A stretch of DNA of 64,000 nucleotides, from the NCBI RefSeq assembly GCF_905171765.1, contig NC_053390.1, positions 140,983,968 through 141,047,967 on the forward strand. Direction: 5' to 3'. The stretch is from Bufo bufo. Taxonomy: Eukaryota > Chordata > Amphibia > Anura > Bufonidae. The position numbers and the translations under genes are program-made. Under the pieces are notes generated by a model. It was given only the letters and a program-made list of their open reading frames with translations, did no database searches and was not told the origin of the DNA. Shown here one piece after another: positions 52,952 through 63,901 of the stretch (position 1 is the first letter of the stretch; each line of letters opens with the position of its first letter).

Positions 52952-53964
52952 TGCTGTGAGAATCAGGTATGCATGTACCCAACCAGCGACCACACATGCT
53001 CTCCTGAATTCAACTGCATCTCACCTCCTAAGCCAACTGCTCCATGTCTTAATCAAAGACAACTGGACAGAAAATGGCATCAATTGATGGTCACCACACA
53101 GCAATAATTGTGCTACACTGTGGTATATGATTCTGCTAGGACGATATTGTGCACCAAGGTATTGCTAAACCCCCCACTTGTGTTGCTCTTCCTCCTGTGA
53201 ATTTGGGTCCGCCTACAGCTTGGGGCAACTTTCTTTTTTTTTTTTTCTAGAGCCACTTTAAGTCCCCAGTCCGCCCCTGATTGCTAACATCTATACAAGA
53301 ATTTTCTGGGCATGCTCTGTGACCTGTGCAGAGGAGGAGGTTGAGTTGAGATGATCATGTATTGTGACTAGAGGGTCCTGTGTTATCTATATATAGGTTT
53401 TATCTTTCACTATAATCCAGCCTGGGATGATAATGAGATGAAAGCTCAGGATAGGTCATCAATATGAGATCGGCGGGGGTCCGACTAAGCTGCAGTCATA
53501 GTTTCTTACTACCTCAAGTCTTCTGTGCAGTAAATCCCTGTTATGCTCCATTACCCAACACCTTCCTGCTTCATTATTTTTTGGGGCACAATGAGATAAC
53601 AAGTGCAATAAAATGAAAAAACAAAAAAGGAATAAATGCAGTGCACACTCTCCCATTTATGTACAAACCCCAACAATGTCCTACTCTAGGCAAGGGACTA
53701 GTTTGTATATGCAGCAATGTGCTTTCTAAATTTCCAAATCGCTGCTGTCAGACATATAACACTTCATATCTGCCTGTTTAGAGTAATTCATAAGTACAAT
53801 ACAATGTCTTCTAAAACTGAGAAGATATCAATATATTTTTGTTTTATTTTAATATTTCCCCCAGAAATACAAGATGCAATTATTGACATTAGAGAAAAGT
53901 GAATGGTGATGTAATATCAGAAGATAAATACCTTTTATCATAGAGGAGCACAGCAGAGAAAATG
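52952..53964. other. No gene recognised
   Basis: Contains a short MITE scrap near 53449 (AGGATAGGTCATCAATATGA) and a T-run at 53231. Otherwise featureless. Confidence 0.35.
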
Positions 53965-53969
53965 GTTAA

Positions 53970-54293
53970 AGGGGTTCTGCAGTTTGTTTAAACTGATGAC
54001 CTATCCTCTGGATAGATCATCAGCATCTGATTGGCAGGGGTCCGACACCCGGGACCCTCGCCGATCAGCTGTTTGAGAAGGCAGCGGCGCTCCAGCAGCA
54101 CTGCGGCCTTCTCACTGTTTACCGCAGGCCCAGTGACGTCACAGCTAGTATCAACTGGGCACGGCTAAGCTCTGTTCACTTGAATGAAGCTTAGCCGCGC
54201 CGAGGCCAGTTGATACTAGTCGTGACATCACTGGGCCTGCGGTAAACAGTGAGAAGACCGCAGCGCTGCAGGAGAACAAACTGCAGAACCCCT
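53970..54293. mobile_element. TTAA-flanked MITE
   Basis: TTAA at 53966-53969 and 54294-54297; ends AGGGGTTCTGCAGTTTGTT and AACAAACTGCAGAACCCCT. Arms are also complementary inside (CTTCTCACTGTTTACCGCAG near 54109 with CTGCGGTAAACAGTGAGAAG near 54237). Confidence 0.82.
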
Positions 54294-54297
54294 TTAA

Positions 54298-55164
54298 GAG
54301 TATAATAGAAGAAAACAAAATGAATTCATTCTTCCTACCCAATGTAACCTTCATGAAACCACAGTTAGAAGAAAGGTAAATTATAAAAGTATGCATTTAT
54401 CCAATCATTTGAATACCATAATTACAGACTTGATTCATGAAAAGACTCATTAAAATAAAAAATAAAAAACAATACTAATTAAACCCATATTTAAATAAAG
54501 GCTGCAAAACCAGAGCTACAATTGAGACCTTGCTGAAAAAGAAAGGATTCTATTAAACTATGTTTTCCTTCATAGGATTCTTTAAGGTAAAATTTCATGA
54601 AATGTGTGCATTTTTACTCCTCATATACAAACTCATATATAAAAGATGAATTATTTACCATATGGCGCAAAATATTGGTGCTAACTAATGGCATTCTCAT
54701 TGTGTTCTCAATTGTAGAAATTGAGAAAGTGAAATGTAAAATGGTTCATAAGATTAATGGTACTGTCACAGATGAGCCATCTTCTCAGTGAGATGAGATA
54801 GGATAGGAAGGTCTTATAGTTACAGTACAGACAATGTGTATTCACAACACAATATGGGGATACCATATAAATATACAATACACACATTAATAAATGAGAT
54901 TTATGTTTCATAACTGAATAAATGTGTCCTAGAAATAATAGCCATTTACTGAATATTCAGATAATGAATCGACTGAAAGCCACCTTGGATCATGTAAAAC
55001 ATGGCTGACCACACTGACTGGTAATGCTTAGCATGAAAGCCTTGTTCCATACTGTGTGGGCTACTCATACATAAACTTTTCTTTTGGACCTATAGTCTAT
55101 AGAAGAGAGCGGAAAAAAATAAAACAATTTGTGACAAAAATGGCAAAAAGAATGGAGTCAAAAG
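54298..55164. other. No gene recognised
   Basis: AT-rich unique-looking DNA. Short frames have no family features. Confidence 0.35.
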
Positions 55165-55167
55165 CTT

Positions 55168-55620
55168 AAAGGGGTTATCAAAAGTTTAAAACATATCCAA
55201 AGTGTAAAACAGACCCACCAACGCCCGGGCACCTCATAGAGATTATACTTACCCTGCTCCCTGGCACCTGCGTCGCTCCTGATCGCTGCACAGCCGCCAC
55301 TGCATAATACCGTTGCACGGATCAAAACATCCGGGGCCGGGGGGTAGAGGGGTTGGGTGTTCAACCAATAGTAGGCAGCGATAGGGACGGGCCTCTCTTG
55401 GATTGCGGGTAACACTAGGGAGGCTTGTCCCCGTTAAGGCCTGCTATTGGCTGCCCCCCCCCTTTGCGGGATGTTTTGATCCGTGCGTAGGAGAGATGCA
55501 GTGGTGGCCCTGCGGGGATCAGGAGCAACGCGGGTGCCAGGGAGTGTGGTAAATATAATCTATATGAGAGGCCCGGGCATTGGGGAAAATGTTTTACACT
55601 TTGGATATCCAAATCCTTGC
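55168..55620. repeat. MITE of the AGGGGTT group, right end lost
   Basis: Left end TTAAAGGGGTTATCAAAAG at 55167. Matching arms include CAAAGTGTAAAAC near 55198 with GTTTTACACTTTG near 55592, and CGGATCAAAACATCC near 55318 with GGATGTTTTGATCCG near 55470. Sequence after 55605 diverges before a right TTAA. Confidence 0.55.
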
Positions 55621-56190
55621 AATAAAAGGCTATCTCGATGTTTTACAAACAAAAATTAATAGAACTTACTAATATGCAGTACTTAATTTATGAAATCTTC
55701 ACTAGTGTCCAATTTGAGACACTCTCTCCTGGTCCCAGAACCTCCACCTCTGTGCTCGTTCCAACACAGGCAGGGAGCTTTCCATCTCGACAGAGAAGGT
55801 TTTGGCTTAGTTAATGAACTAAGCCAGACAGCCAGCACCTGTCAAGCAGGTCACCGATGAAGAGAGGTAGCTCCCTACCTGTGTTGCAATAACCATGGAA
55901 GTAGAGCTTCTTGGACCAGGAGAGGGAGTCTGAAATGAATATACTGATGCAGATTTCATAAGTAAAATATATAAAAATATCAGTATACTATATACATTTT
56001 TTATACGAAAAACATCCAAATAACATTTCTCTCGCCTGGAAAGCCCATGCACAGCTCAAGTGACTTGCCTTATTTAATTTTTTAATTATGTTGCGGAATT
56101 TATTTTTACGACGTTCACTGTGTGGTGTAAGTACTAGGAAATCTAGAGAAGGTCTATTGCTTGTGAGGTATTGTATATAAAAATTGTGCA
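55621..56190. other. No gene recognised
   Basis: Contains an inverted pair (CAACACAGGCAGGGAGCT near 55762 and AGCTCCCTACCTGTGTTG near 55869), so a degraded MITE is possible. Confidence 0.35.
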
Positions 56191-56195
56191 GGGGT

Positions 56196-56350
56196 TTAAT
56201 ACTGATGACCTATCCTCAGGATAGGTCATAATTCTTTGATCAGTGAGAGTCCGACACCTGGCACCACCGCCAATCAGCTGTTTGAAGAGGAGACTCCATG
56301 TGAGCGCTGCTTCCTCCTCAGTACACTGCGTGTCATCTCCCTTTCAGTGG
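56196..56350. repeat. Partial MITE related to 52536-52947
   Basis: CTGATGACCTATCCTCAGGA and GAGTCCGACACCTGGCACC, followed by CAATCAGCTGTTTGA, match the left half of the 52536 group. The right half is absent. Confidence 0.5.
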
Positions 56351-57383
56351 CAGCATAGTGTAATTACAAGTACTCGATTCATTCAAGTGAAAAAGATAAA
56401 GATATGAGCCTGTCTTGTTTGAAAGGTGATAAGACCAGGATCAAACCATTAGCTGCTATAGGTAGGGAGATATAGCCTTTAGAAATATGGTTGTGAATGA
56501 ACGCAGCTGAAACCTGCTTTCACTTTCAGCTCCTTTCACTATCACTCCCATTATCTCCCAAGAGGAGGTAATGCAGTCATCCAGGTCTTGTTTTAAAGCT
56601 TACATTGCCAGCTTTCAACAAGACTTCAGATATGAAGGGTTAACACAACTCTCTCTCCTCCCACTGTTGTCTGAGCTCTGTTTGGGGTGAACTGCTACTT
56701 CGTTTTCCTAAAGCCCGAGCAAAGCTTGACCAAAACTGTTAGGGGATTAACAGAAACCTGTGTCTCATACTACAGGGGTGAGGTTGGGCAGGGTGGGTGG
56801 GGGTATATCGCTCAAGTGGGGCTCCTGCCCCTTATGCAGTCAAGCATATGAAGGTGGAAGCAGGATGAGGTTGTCTGCGGATCCTGTCTTCCTATCTCAA
56901 GTTACAAACACTTGTAAATTTGCAGACAGTCTGTAAACCTATAGACCAAAGTCCATAATATATAACAATTAAAGTGTACCTAACCTTTCAACAAATTTTG
57001 CATTAATCAATATTACAGTGTGTGCACATGAGGCAACACTATTTCTGGCCATTATATGACATGCATCTCCCACTTTTTTTAGAAGTTTTCTCATCTGTAT
57101 GTTATTTTTATTTAGTTTTACACAGGTTACACAGGTTGAAACAAGACACAGGTCCAACAAGTTCATCCTTTCTCAGATCAATTATACAATGTTAACTTAG
57201 ATTAATTATAACCTTCAATACTGTTCGCAGGTCTCCAAGATCTTGTAGGTGGATACTAGCTCCCATCCACTGCACACAGAAAATAGAAGAGAATCTGCTT
57301 CCCAGTTTTCTCTTAGTCACTCAGAAGCAGACTCAAAATCATGGAGAACATTATATAGTGAAGTACTGACCTGTACTGAAATG
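56351..57383. other. No gene recognised
   Basis: Unique-looking non-coding sequence up to the next Tc1 insertion. Confidence 0.35.
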
Positions 57384-57385
57384 TA

Positions 57386-58050
57386 CACTGACCAAAAATA
57401 TGAACGCAACACTTTCGGTTTTGCTCCCATTTTGCATGAACTGAACTCAAAGATCCGAAACATTTTCTACATCCACAAAAGACCCATTACTCTCAAATAT
57501 TGTTCACAAATCTGTCTAAATCTGTGTTAGTGAGCACTTCTCCTTTGCCGAGAAAATCCATCCCACCTCACAGGTGTGGCATATCAAGGTGCTGATTAGA
57601 CAGCATGAATATTGCACAGGTGTGCTTAGACTGCCCACAATAAAAGGCCACTCTGAAATATGCAGTTTGATCACACAGCACAATGCCACAGATGTCGCAA
57701 CGTTTGAGGGAGCATGCAATTGGCATGCTGACTGCAGGAATATCTACCAGAGCTGTTGCCCGTGCATTGAATGTTCATTTCTCTACCATAAGTCGTCTCC
57801 AAAGGCGTTTCAGAGAATTTGGCAGTACACCCAACCGGCCTCACAACCACAGACCACGTGTAACCACACCAGCTCAGGACCTCCACACCCGGCATGTTCA
57901 CCTCCATGATCGTCTGAGACCAGCCACCCGGACAGCTGCAGCAACAATCGGTTTGCATAACCAAAGAATTTCTGCACAAACTGTCAGAAACCGTCTCAGG
58001 GAAGCTCATCTGCATGCTCGTCGTCCTCATCGGGGTCTGGACCTGACTGT
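57386..58050 (+). mobile_element. Tc1-like element, 3'-truncated
   Basis: TA (57384-57385) precedes CACTGACCAAAAATATGAAC, a Tc1-type end. The element stops inside the transposase gene at about 58047. The catalytic half and the right inverted repeat are missing. Confidence 0.7.
57683..58050 (+). pseudogene. Tc1-like transposase N-terminal part
   Basis: MPQMSQRLREHAIGMLTAGI, then STRAVARALNVHFSTISRLQ and RRFREFGSTPNRPHNHRPRV form the first helix-turn-helix and the basic hook. A second helix-turn-helix follows (AATIGLHNQRISAQTVRNRL). The frame then leaves the family at GLDLT and continues into unrelated DNA to 58111. No DDE residues are present, so only a DNA-binding fragment could be made. Confidence 0.72.
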
Positions 58051-58099
58051 ACATGGACTACTGGAGGATGAGCTGAATTTATTAAGAGGAATGTGCCTC

Positions 58100-58190
58100 A
58101 TCATAAATTAGGCACATCCTCTGGCAGTGCAGGGGATATCAAGACCAGCGCAGAAAGTGCCAGTCTTGATAAATCTCCCCCATAGTATTT
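58100..58190. repeat. MITE scrap
   Basis: ATAAATTAGGCACATCCTCT and CCAGTCTTGATAAATCTCCC resemble the ends of fold-back repeats elsewhere in the window. Confidence 0.35.
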
Positions 58191-60255
58191 ATAATCTTTA
58201 CAATTTTTGATTTTCCAATTACCCACAACAGATTTGTCTGTCATTTTATTGCCCCTTTTAATAAAATGCACAATCTAAACTACATGGTGACCCAGTTAAC
58301 TAGGCAAAGATCCAAACTCCTATGGGCAATGGGAGCCCATATGCAGATTTGTAGTGTCGTGTGTTGTCTGCGTGGGATATTAATAATAACCATTGTCCTT
58401 AGTGGAGATCGCTGTGAGGGAGAGTGTGAGTGTGCCTACATTATTATTTATGGTGCAAAAAAAGAAACGGTGCCACCACTGCTAAGATCTGAGTAGGCAT
58501 CATATAGCTCATCCTACGTGGCATCCAGTGGTCATTCTCTTTCTCAAGGCACTGTCTATGTGATATGTCCAGCTCGTTAGACTGCTATTCTCATATTCAC
58601 GCTATGAAAATTCAGAAAAGTGAGCGTAAGCAAGTGCTCAGAGAGACGTTTCCCCCCCCACCTTTTAATTCTACATCTACATTTGTTGAAATCAGTTTCG
58701 GCGAGCAGCATGGGGCAACAGTACTTTCAGATCCACCACTGTGCCGCACAGAAAGCTGACAAAAGAAATTTGAATATGATTTGTATTGTATGAGGCAGCA
58801 GAGAAAAACAGGGGGAGTCTTTATTTTATTTCATCCTGACCCCAGAACAGCAGGCGCGAGGAACTGGGATGGAGGCGATGAGGAGAGTTAAAGGGATGCC
58901 CTTGATCAATAAATAAATACCAGAACAATACACAGAGCTTAAAGGAGGGTATGTTTAACCCCTTCATGCTTGAGGAACGACACTCAAAGCCTGCCCTTAT
59001 AGGATTGCTGGCCTTGTCATTCTCAAGTACACAACGACAGTACCAGAAATAACAGTATTTTACTTCTGTGACAGTACAAACCTGCTTGTGCCCTGGGGGG
59101 ACCTCTATATTGGCCGCCTGTTAGCGATCTCGTTTTTTTTTTTTTTTTTTAGCAGGAATGCCTGGGATGGTACACTGATCCAATTCACCACCCAGGTGGC
59201 TATATTTGGACTAAATGAGCTGTGAAAGGATTTTATCTCTACCCGTCACTGCTTTCCTTCTTGGAGTCCCAGGGTTTGCAGCCGCTTCCCTGACTTGATT
59301 TGTCACATGTCGTCAATACGGAGTAAATGATTGCCTTTCTCACTTGTCAATTAGTTCATCTTCACCTCGCCCGGCCTAATGATTGGAGACTCTGAGGGAA
59401 CATTTTCTCCTTGGTGGAAGTCATTATGGGCTGGACACATTACTTTATGTGCCCTGACCAGTTTAAACATGTAGGGTGAGCAGATTAATTGGATCTTTGT
59501 GACGATGGTAATAGCATTACGTCTTAACATCACAGAAGCTCATCTTAGACGCTGAATACTAGGTCCGCTCTCATAATTATTTGCTTTCAAGGTGGTTGTT
59601 TATAGCTGCAAAGGAAAGTGGTCAAAGAGTCTAGATCAAGGCTCCCTACCCTGTGATAAAGCTGAACGTGGAGCTGTAAAAACAAAAAGGGCCCCAACCG
59701 GTCCAGCGGTTCTACAGCTCATAACGAGGGCGGCGAGTCTACATTTACAGTCTTGTTGCTTGTTTTCTTTATTTTCTGTACATATTTACAGCACTTTCCT
59801 TCCAAACCCTGCTCTAGTGATGGCAGTCATTTGTAAATAGGGCTCCTTGGGGTTGAATAAACCTGTTTGACTTACGGTCTTCATGTATTGTACATTACCG
59901 GACTGAGAATTTGCTGTGTACAGATGGCAATACCTTCAAAGGATTTCTGAGCTTATTTCAATCAAGAATAAACAAATATAGTGCCTGCGCTGGCATTGTG
60001 AAATCAATTAATTAATGGGGGACTATTATTATGGTTGTGGATCGTTGATTCTTATGAATCTATGAAGAATAATTATTGATGTTATGGCATATGCACAGTG
60101 TCACGTGTTTCAGACTGCAAAAATACAGTTTTACAGTAGTCAGAGCAAAACTTTTATTATTATAGCCAAGGGGTAGCAATTACCAAATGTCCTTCATCCC
60201 ATGAGCTGTCATTATCTGACGACAACCTTTCTGAGGCAGAAAGAAAATAAGGACG

Positions 60256-60291
<36 letters not shown>

Positions 60292-60440
60292 CTTTTCAAC
60301 TCCCTTACATACTGAGGAGGACTTGCTCACCAGAATACAAAAGGCTCGTTCAGGTACAGTTGAAGACAAACCTACTGGGATCTGCCTTTAAAGCGGATTA
60401 CTTCTATTCTTTTTGATGGATAAAATAATAAAGAACCTAG
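58191..60440. other. Low-repeat stretch, no gene recognised
   Basis: Mostly high-complexity non-coding DNA. 58960-59170 looks like a decayed repeat with a T-run at 59132, and an (AT)n microsatellite is at 60259-60289. 59200-59870 has no visible repeats and several TAAT-type motifs, and might be host regulatory sequence. Confidence 0.35.
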
Positions 60441-60600
60441 GCTTTCAGGTCCGTGCCTTTGCACCGCAAAAGATAGGACATGTCATATCTTTCACTGAAT
60501 CTTGCGGATCGCAGACCCATTCAAGTCAGGCCTGTGCATTGTGGACCACAATTTGTGGTCTGCAGCACTTACGTTCGTCTGAACTGACCCTTAGTTCCAG
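60441..60600. repeat. MITE fragment
   Basis: CAGGTCCGTGCCTTTGCACC, CTTGCGGATCGCAGACCCAT and TCTGAACTGACCCTTAG have the style of the 23101/23919 group. Ends are degraded. Confidence 0.4.
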
Positions 60601-60604
60601 TGAA

Positions 60605-61043
60605 GGGAAATCATAATGACGCAGCATACCATGATGCTTTGGACAATTGTATGCTTAGTTTGTGGGAACAGTTTGGGGAAGGCCCTTTTCTATTGCAAAA
60701 TGTGCTCCACTGCACAAAGTAAAGTCCATAAAGCCATGGTTGGATTAATTTGGTGTGGAAGAACTTGACTGGCCTGCGCAGAGCCCTGATCTCAACTGCA
60801 AGCCAGGCCGTCTTGTCCAACATCTGAGTCTGACCTCACAAATGCTCTTATGGATGAATGAGCAAAACTTCCAATAGACATACTCCAAAATCTTGTAGAA
60901 AGCCTTCCCTGAAGAGTGGAAGCTGTATTAACTGCAAAGGGGGGACCAACTACATATAAATCCTTATGAATTTAGAATGGGATGTCATTAAAGCTCCTGT
61001 AGGTGTAATTTATAAAAAACCTAATACCTTTGCCCATATAGTG
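60605..61043 (+). pseudogene. Tc1-like element, decayed 3' half
   Basis: Translation fragments in changing frames follow a Tc1 catalytic domain: LWEQFGEGPFLLQNVLH near 60660-60710, FGVEELDWPAQSPDLN near 60749-60798, then SDLTNALMDE and ESLPEEWKLY-type C-terminal sequence. Bases encoding the Glu region (between CTCAACTGC and AAGCCAGG near 60799) are deleted. The right terminus TTTGCCCATATAGTG|TA ends at 61043. The left half is absent. Confidence 0.72.
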
Positions 61044-61198
61044 TAGGTTAGTCTGTGAATCTATTTCATGCCAATATGATATTTCCGCACTGTGAATGAA
61101 GATATTTACTGATCTGCAATATTTTTGGTATAAAATATTGGTGTATATGCATGTCAGTGTCTCGGTCCCTCCCATGACAGAGGTGAGAAGATCGGAGA

Positions 61199-61930
61199 TC
61201 CTGGGTTACCTACTCTCCTCTTCGGGTTTTCGTATGGATCCGGAAAAAGTCTGTTCTGTATTGGACTGGGATCCACCCGAATATCTGAAAGCGCTCATGC
61301 GATTTTTGGGGTTCACCAACTACTATCGTAAATTTATCTTGAACTACTCGACTGTTGTTAAACCATTAACAGATATGACTAAGAAAGGTGCAGATTTCTC
61401 AGTCTGGTCTGATGAGGCATTACAAGCCTTTTCAGCTGTGAAGGAATGTTTTGCTTCTGCTTCTATACTGGTGCAACCTGATGTGTCACAGACATTCATT
61501 GTGGAAGTTGACGCATCCGAGGTAGGGGTTGAAACAGTCTTGTCGCAGGGTCCTTCACCTAGCAAATGGCGCCCATGTGCTTTTTTTCTCTAAAAAACTC
61601 TCTACTGCTGAAAGAAATTATGATGTAAGTAATAGAGAGTTGCTGGCCATTAAGTTGGCTTCTGAGGAATGGCATCATTGGTTGGAAGGAGCGATTCATC
61701 CCATTACGGTAATTACTGATCACAAAAATCTGGCTTATCTGGAGTCGGCTAAACGTCTGAACCCAAGGCAGGCCAGATGGTCATTGTTTTTTACCAGATT
61801 TAATTTCATTGTCACCTATCTCCCCGGGGTTAGGAACGTCAAAAGGGATGCTTTATCGCGTAGCTTTCCCAGGAGGGAAGGGGGGGGGGGGGTGATTCGG
61901 AGGATCCTGGCCCGATATTAGCTGATGGGG
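61199..61930 (+). pseudogene. Gypsy RT C-terminus and RNase H, frameshifted
   Basis: 61199-61593 encodes the end of RT: ILGYLLSSSGFRMDPEKV, LMRFLGFTNYYRKFI, then the start of RNase H ([18 protein letters not shown], first Asp). A shift within the T-run near 61580 moves reading to the frame of 61529-61921: [20 protein letters not shown], the Glu in [10 protein letters not shown], Asp in [12 protein letters not shown] and the last Asp in VKRDALSR. The frame breaks again at the G-run 61870-61882. RT catalytic YxDD is absent because of the 5' deletion. Confidence 0.85.
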
Positions 61931-62261
61931 TGGTTGTATCCGCCCTTTATCCTGAACTTGAGGCAGAGGTGTTGGAGGCCCGGGAGATGCACCTGATTCT
62001 TGTCCTCCAGGGAAGTTACTTGTTCCTTCAGAACTACGGCACAAGGTGTTTCAAGAACATCACAGTACTGTTCTTATGGGACACCCTGGGAGCAGATCCA
62101 CAGTTGATCTCATTTCCCGGAGATTCTGGTGGCCAGGATTGCGTAAATGTGTTGAAGGCTATGTGTCAGCTTGTGAGACTTGTCTGCGTGCCAAGGTGAC
62201 ACATACTCGGCCTTCAGGATCTCTACTTCCCTTGTCTATCCCGTCCTGACCGTGGACTCAT
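61931..62261 (+). pseudogene. Gypsy integrase zinc-binding domain, frameshifted
   Basis: The frame 62046-62249 encodes HHSTVLMGHPGSRSTVDLIS, then RRFWWPGLRKCVEGYVSACE and TCLRAK, the H-H-C-C zinc finger of gypsy integrases. Upstream linker sequence is read in another frame (61930-62045). Confidence 0.75.
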
Positions 62262-63398
62262 TTGTCCATGGACTTCATCACAGATTTGCCGAATTCCTCA
62301 GGGAAAACAGTGATTCTGGTGGTTGTTGATCGCTTCAGCAAGATGTCGCACTTTATAGCATTATCAGATCTACCTAATGCTAAAACTCACGCACAAGTGT
62401 TTGTCAATAACATTGTGAAACTACACAATATCTCCTCTGATGTGGTGTCTGATAGGGGGACTCCGTTTGTTTCCAGATTCTGGAAGGTGTTCTGTACTCG
62501 CCTGGGGGTACAATTGTCCTTCTCTTCGGCCTTTCATCCTCAGTCGAACGGACAGACTGCGCGCACTAAACAGAATCTGGAGACTAATTTGAGATGTTTT
62601 GTATTGGAGAATCAGGAGGAGTGGTCTTCATATTTGTTGTTGGCTGAGTTTGCCATAAATAACCGTAGGCAGGAGTCCACTGATAAGTCGCCGTTTTTCG
62701 GAGCATATGGGTTCCATCCGCAGTTTGGCACATTTTTTGGTACTGGGACTTCTGGTATACCGGAAGAGGAAAGATTTTCCTCTTTGTTGTCATCTATTTG
62801 GCGGAAAATTCAAAACAAGTTTAAAGAAAAGTATAAACGTATGGCTGACAAGAGACATATGAGTGGTCCGGACCTGAGAGTGGGTGATTCTGTGTGGCTG
62901 TCCACAAGAAACATTAAGTTGAAGGTACCTTCTTGGAAGTTGAGCCCAAGGTTTATTGGGCCATATAAGATCTCTTCCATTATTAATCCGGTTGCTTTTT
63001 GTCTTGAACTTCCGCAGGCTTTAAAAATTCATAATGTTTTTCACAAATCATTACTGAAAAGATATGTGGACCGTGCTGAACCGTCCTCCTTATCTCCGGC
63101 TCTGGCCTTGGTGGATGGTAATCTTGAATTTCAGATTGCCAGGATAGTGAACTCACAAATTCTCCGTCAATCTCTTCAGTATCTTGTGCATTGGAAAGGT
63201 TACGGTCCAGAGGAAAGAATATGGGTTCCTGCGACCGACGTTAATGCCAGTCGCCTTGTGAAGGCCTTTCACAGGGCGCATCCTGATAAAGTCGGCCCTG
63301 GGTGTCCGGAGGTCACCCATAGAGGGGAAGGGGGGTGTTACTGTCACAGTCCCTCCCATGACAGAGATGAGAAGATCGGAGAGACTGGCAGCATGTGA
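62262..63398 (+). pseudogene. Gypsy integrase core plus chromodomain, catalytic Glu changed
   Basis: A 378-codon open frame. Integrase core: first Asp in SMDFITDLPNSSGKTVI, second Asp in DVVSDRGTPFVSRFW. At the position of the catalytic Glu the sequence reads NGQTARTKQNLE with Ala (codon GCG, 62559-62561). A GPY/F-type module follows (SPRFIGPYKISSIINPVAF), then a chromodomain (EFQIARIVNSQILRQSLQYL, VHWKGYGPEERIWVPATDV) that in related elements targets modified histones. It ends just before the polypurine tract. The frame lacks its upstream partner and an active-site residue. Confidence 0.85.
63321..63335 (+). promoter_or_regulatory. Polypurine tract
   Basis: AGAGGGGAAGGGGGG directly upstream of the 3' LTR is the expected plus-strand primer site of the gypsy element. 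Confidence 0.8.
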
Positions 63399-63901
63399 GG
63401 GTATCTGACAGTCTCTCTGTTTTCTCCTTTCAGTGTTGTGTTTGGTAATGACCACCTAGGCCTTGAAGACAGGTGCAGCCTGTGGTCATTACTGGGGATA
63501 TTTATTTCTGACTCACACTGCTTACCTTGTGGTTGATATTTCCTGCTGGAGTTAGTTGAGCAGGTGTGTTGTTCCTTTGGATCTCCTGCTCCTCCATTCT
63601 TCTTTAAGCTAAGTGCATTTTGTCTTGCATTTTGCTGTTCGCTTGTGTGTGTTGTTGTCTAGGCCTCAGGGAGACGCTGGTTCCTTCATCTTGGGAGGAA
63701 CTTGTAGTCACATTCCCTGACACCATTCCTAGGGCCTTCCAGGGTCTACAAGGCCTAGGTTCCGGTGTATGAGTATTTCCACCTTCAGGGTCTACTCATA
63801 CTGGCAGGAGTCAGGGAGAGGTCCTTAGCTTTGAGGCCTAGACTCCGGTCTATTCCTTTTGTGTGTCATTTGGTGTTATTCCCTCCCCATTACCCGTGAC
63901 A
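63342..63901 (+). repeat. Gypsy 3' LTR
   Basis: 560 bp from TGTCACAG to CCGTGACA, followed by the duplicated GTCAG. Its first 41 bp match 61158-61198 with few differences. Confidence 0.85.

Larger units (their letters stand above)
61158..63901 (+). mobile_element. Chromodomain Ty3/gypsy retrotransposon, internally deleted, with 5-bp target duplication
   Basis: GTCAG is duplicated at 61153-61157 and 63902-63906. The 3' LTR (63342-63901, TGTCACAG...CCGTGACA) is complete. At the 5' end only the first 41 bp of the LTR remain (TGTCTCGGTCCCTCCCATGA...GATCGGAGA, 61158-61198) and are joined directly to late RT sequence. The deletion removes most of the 5' LTR, primer site, Gag, protease and the RT catalytic core. 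Confidence 0.85.

Noticed and set aside
57574..57909. 111-codon frame overlapping the Tc1 N-terminus
   Set aside because: Different frame from the recognised helix-turn-helix; a shadow of it.
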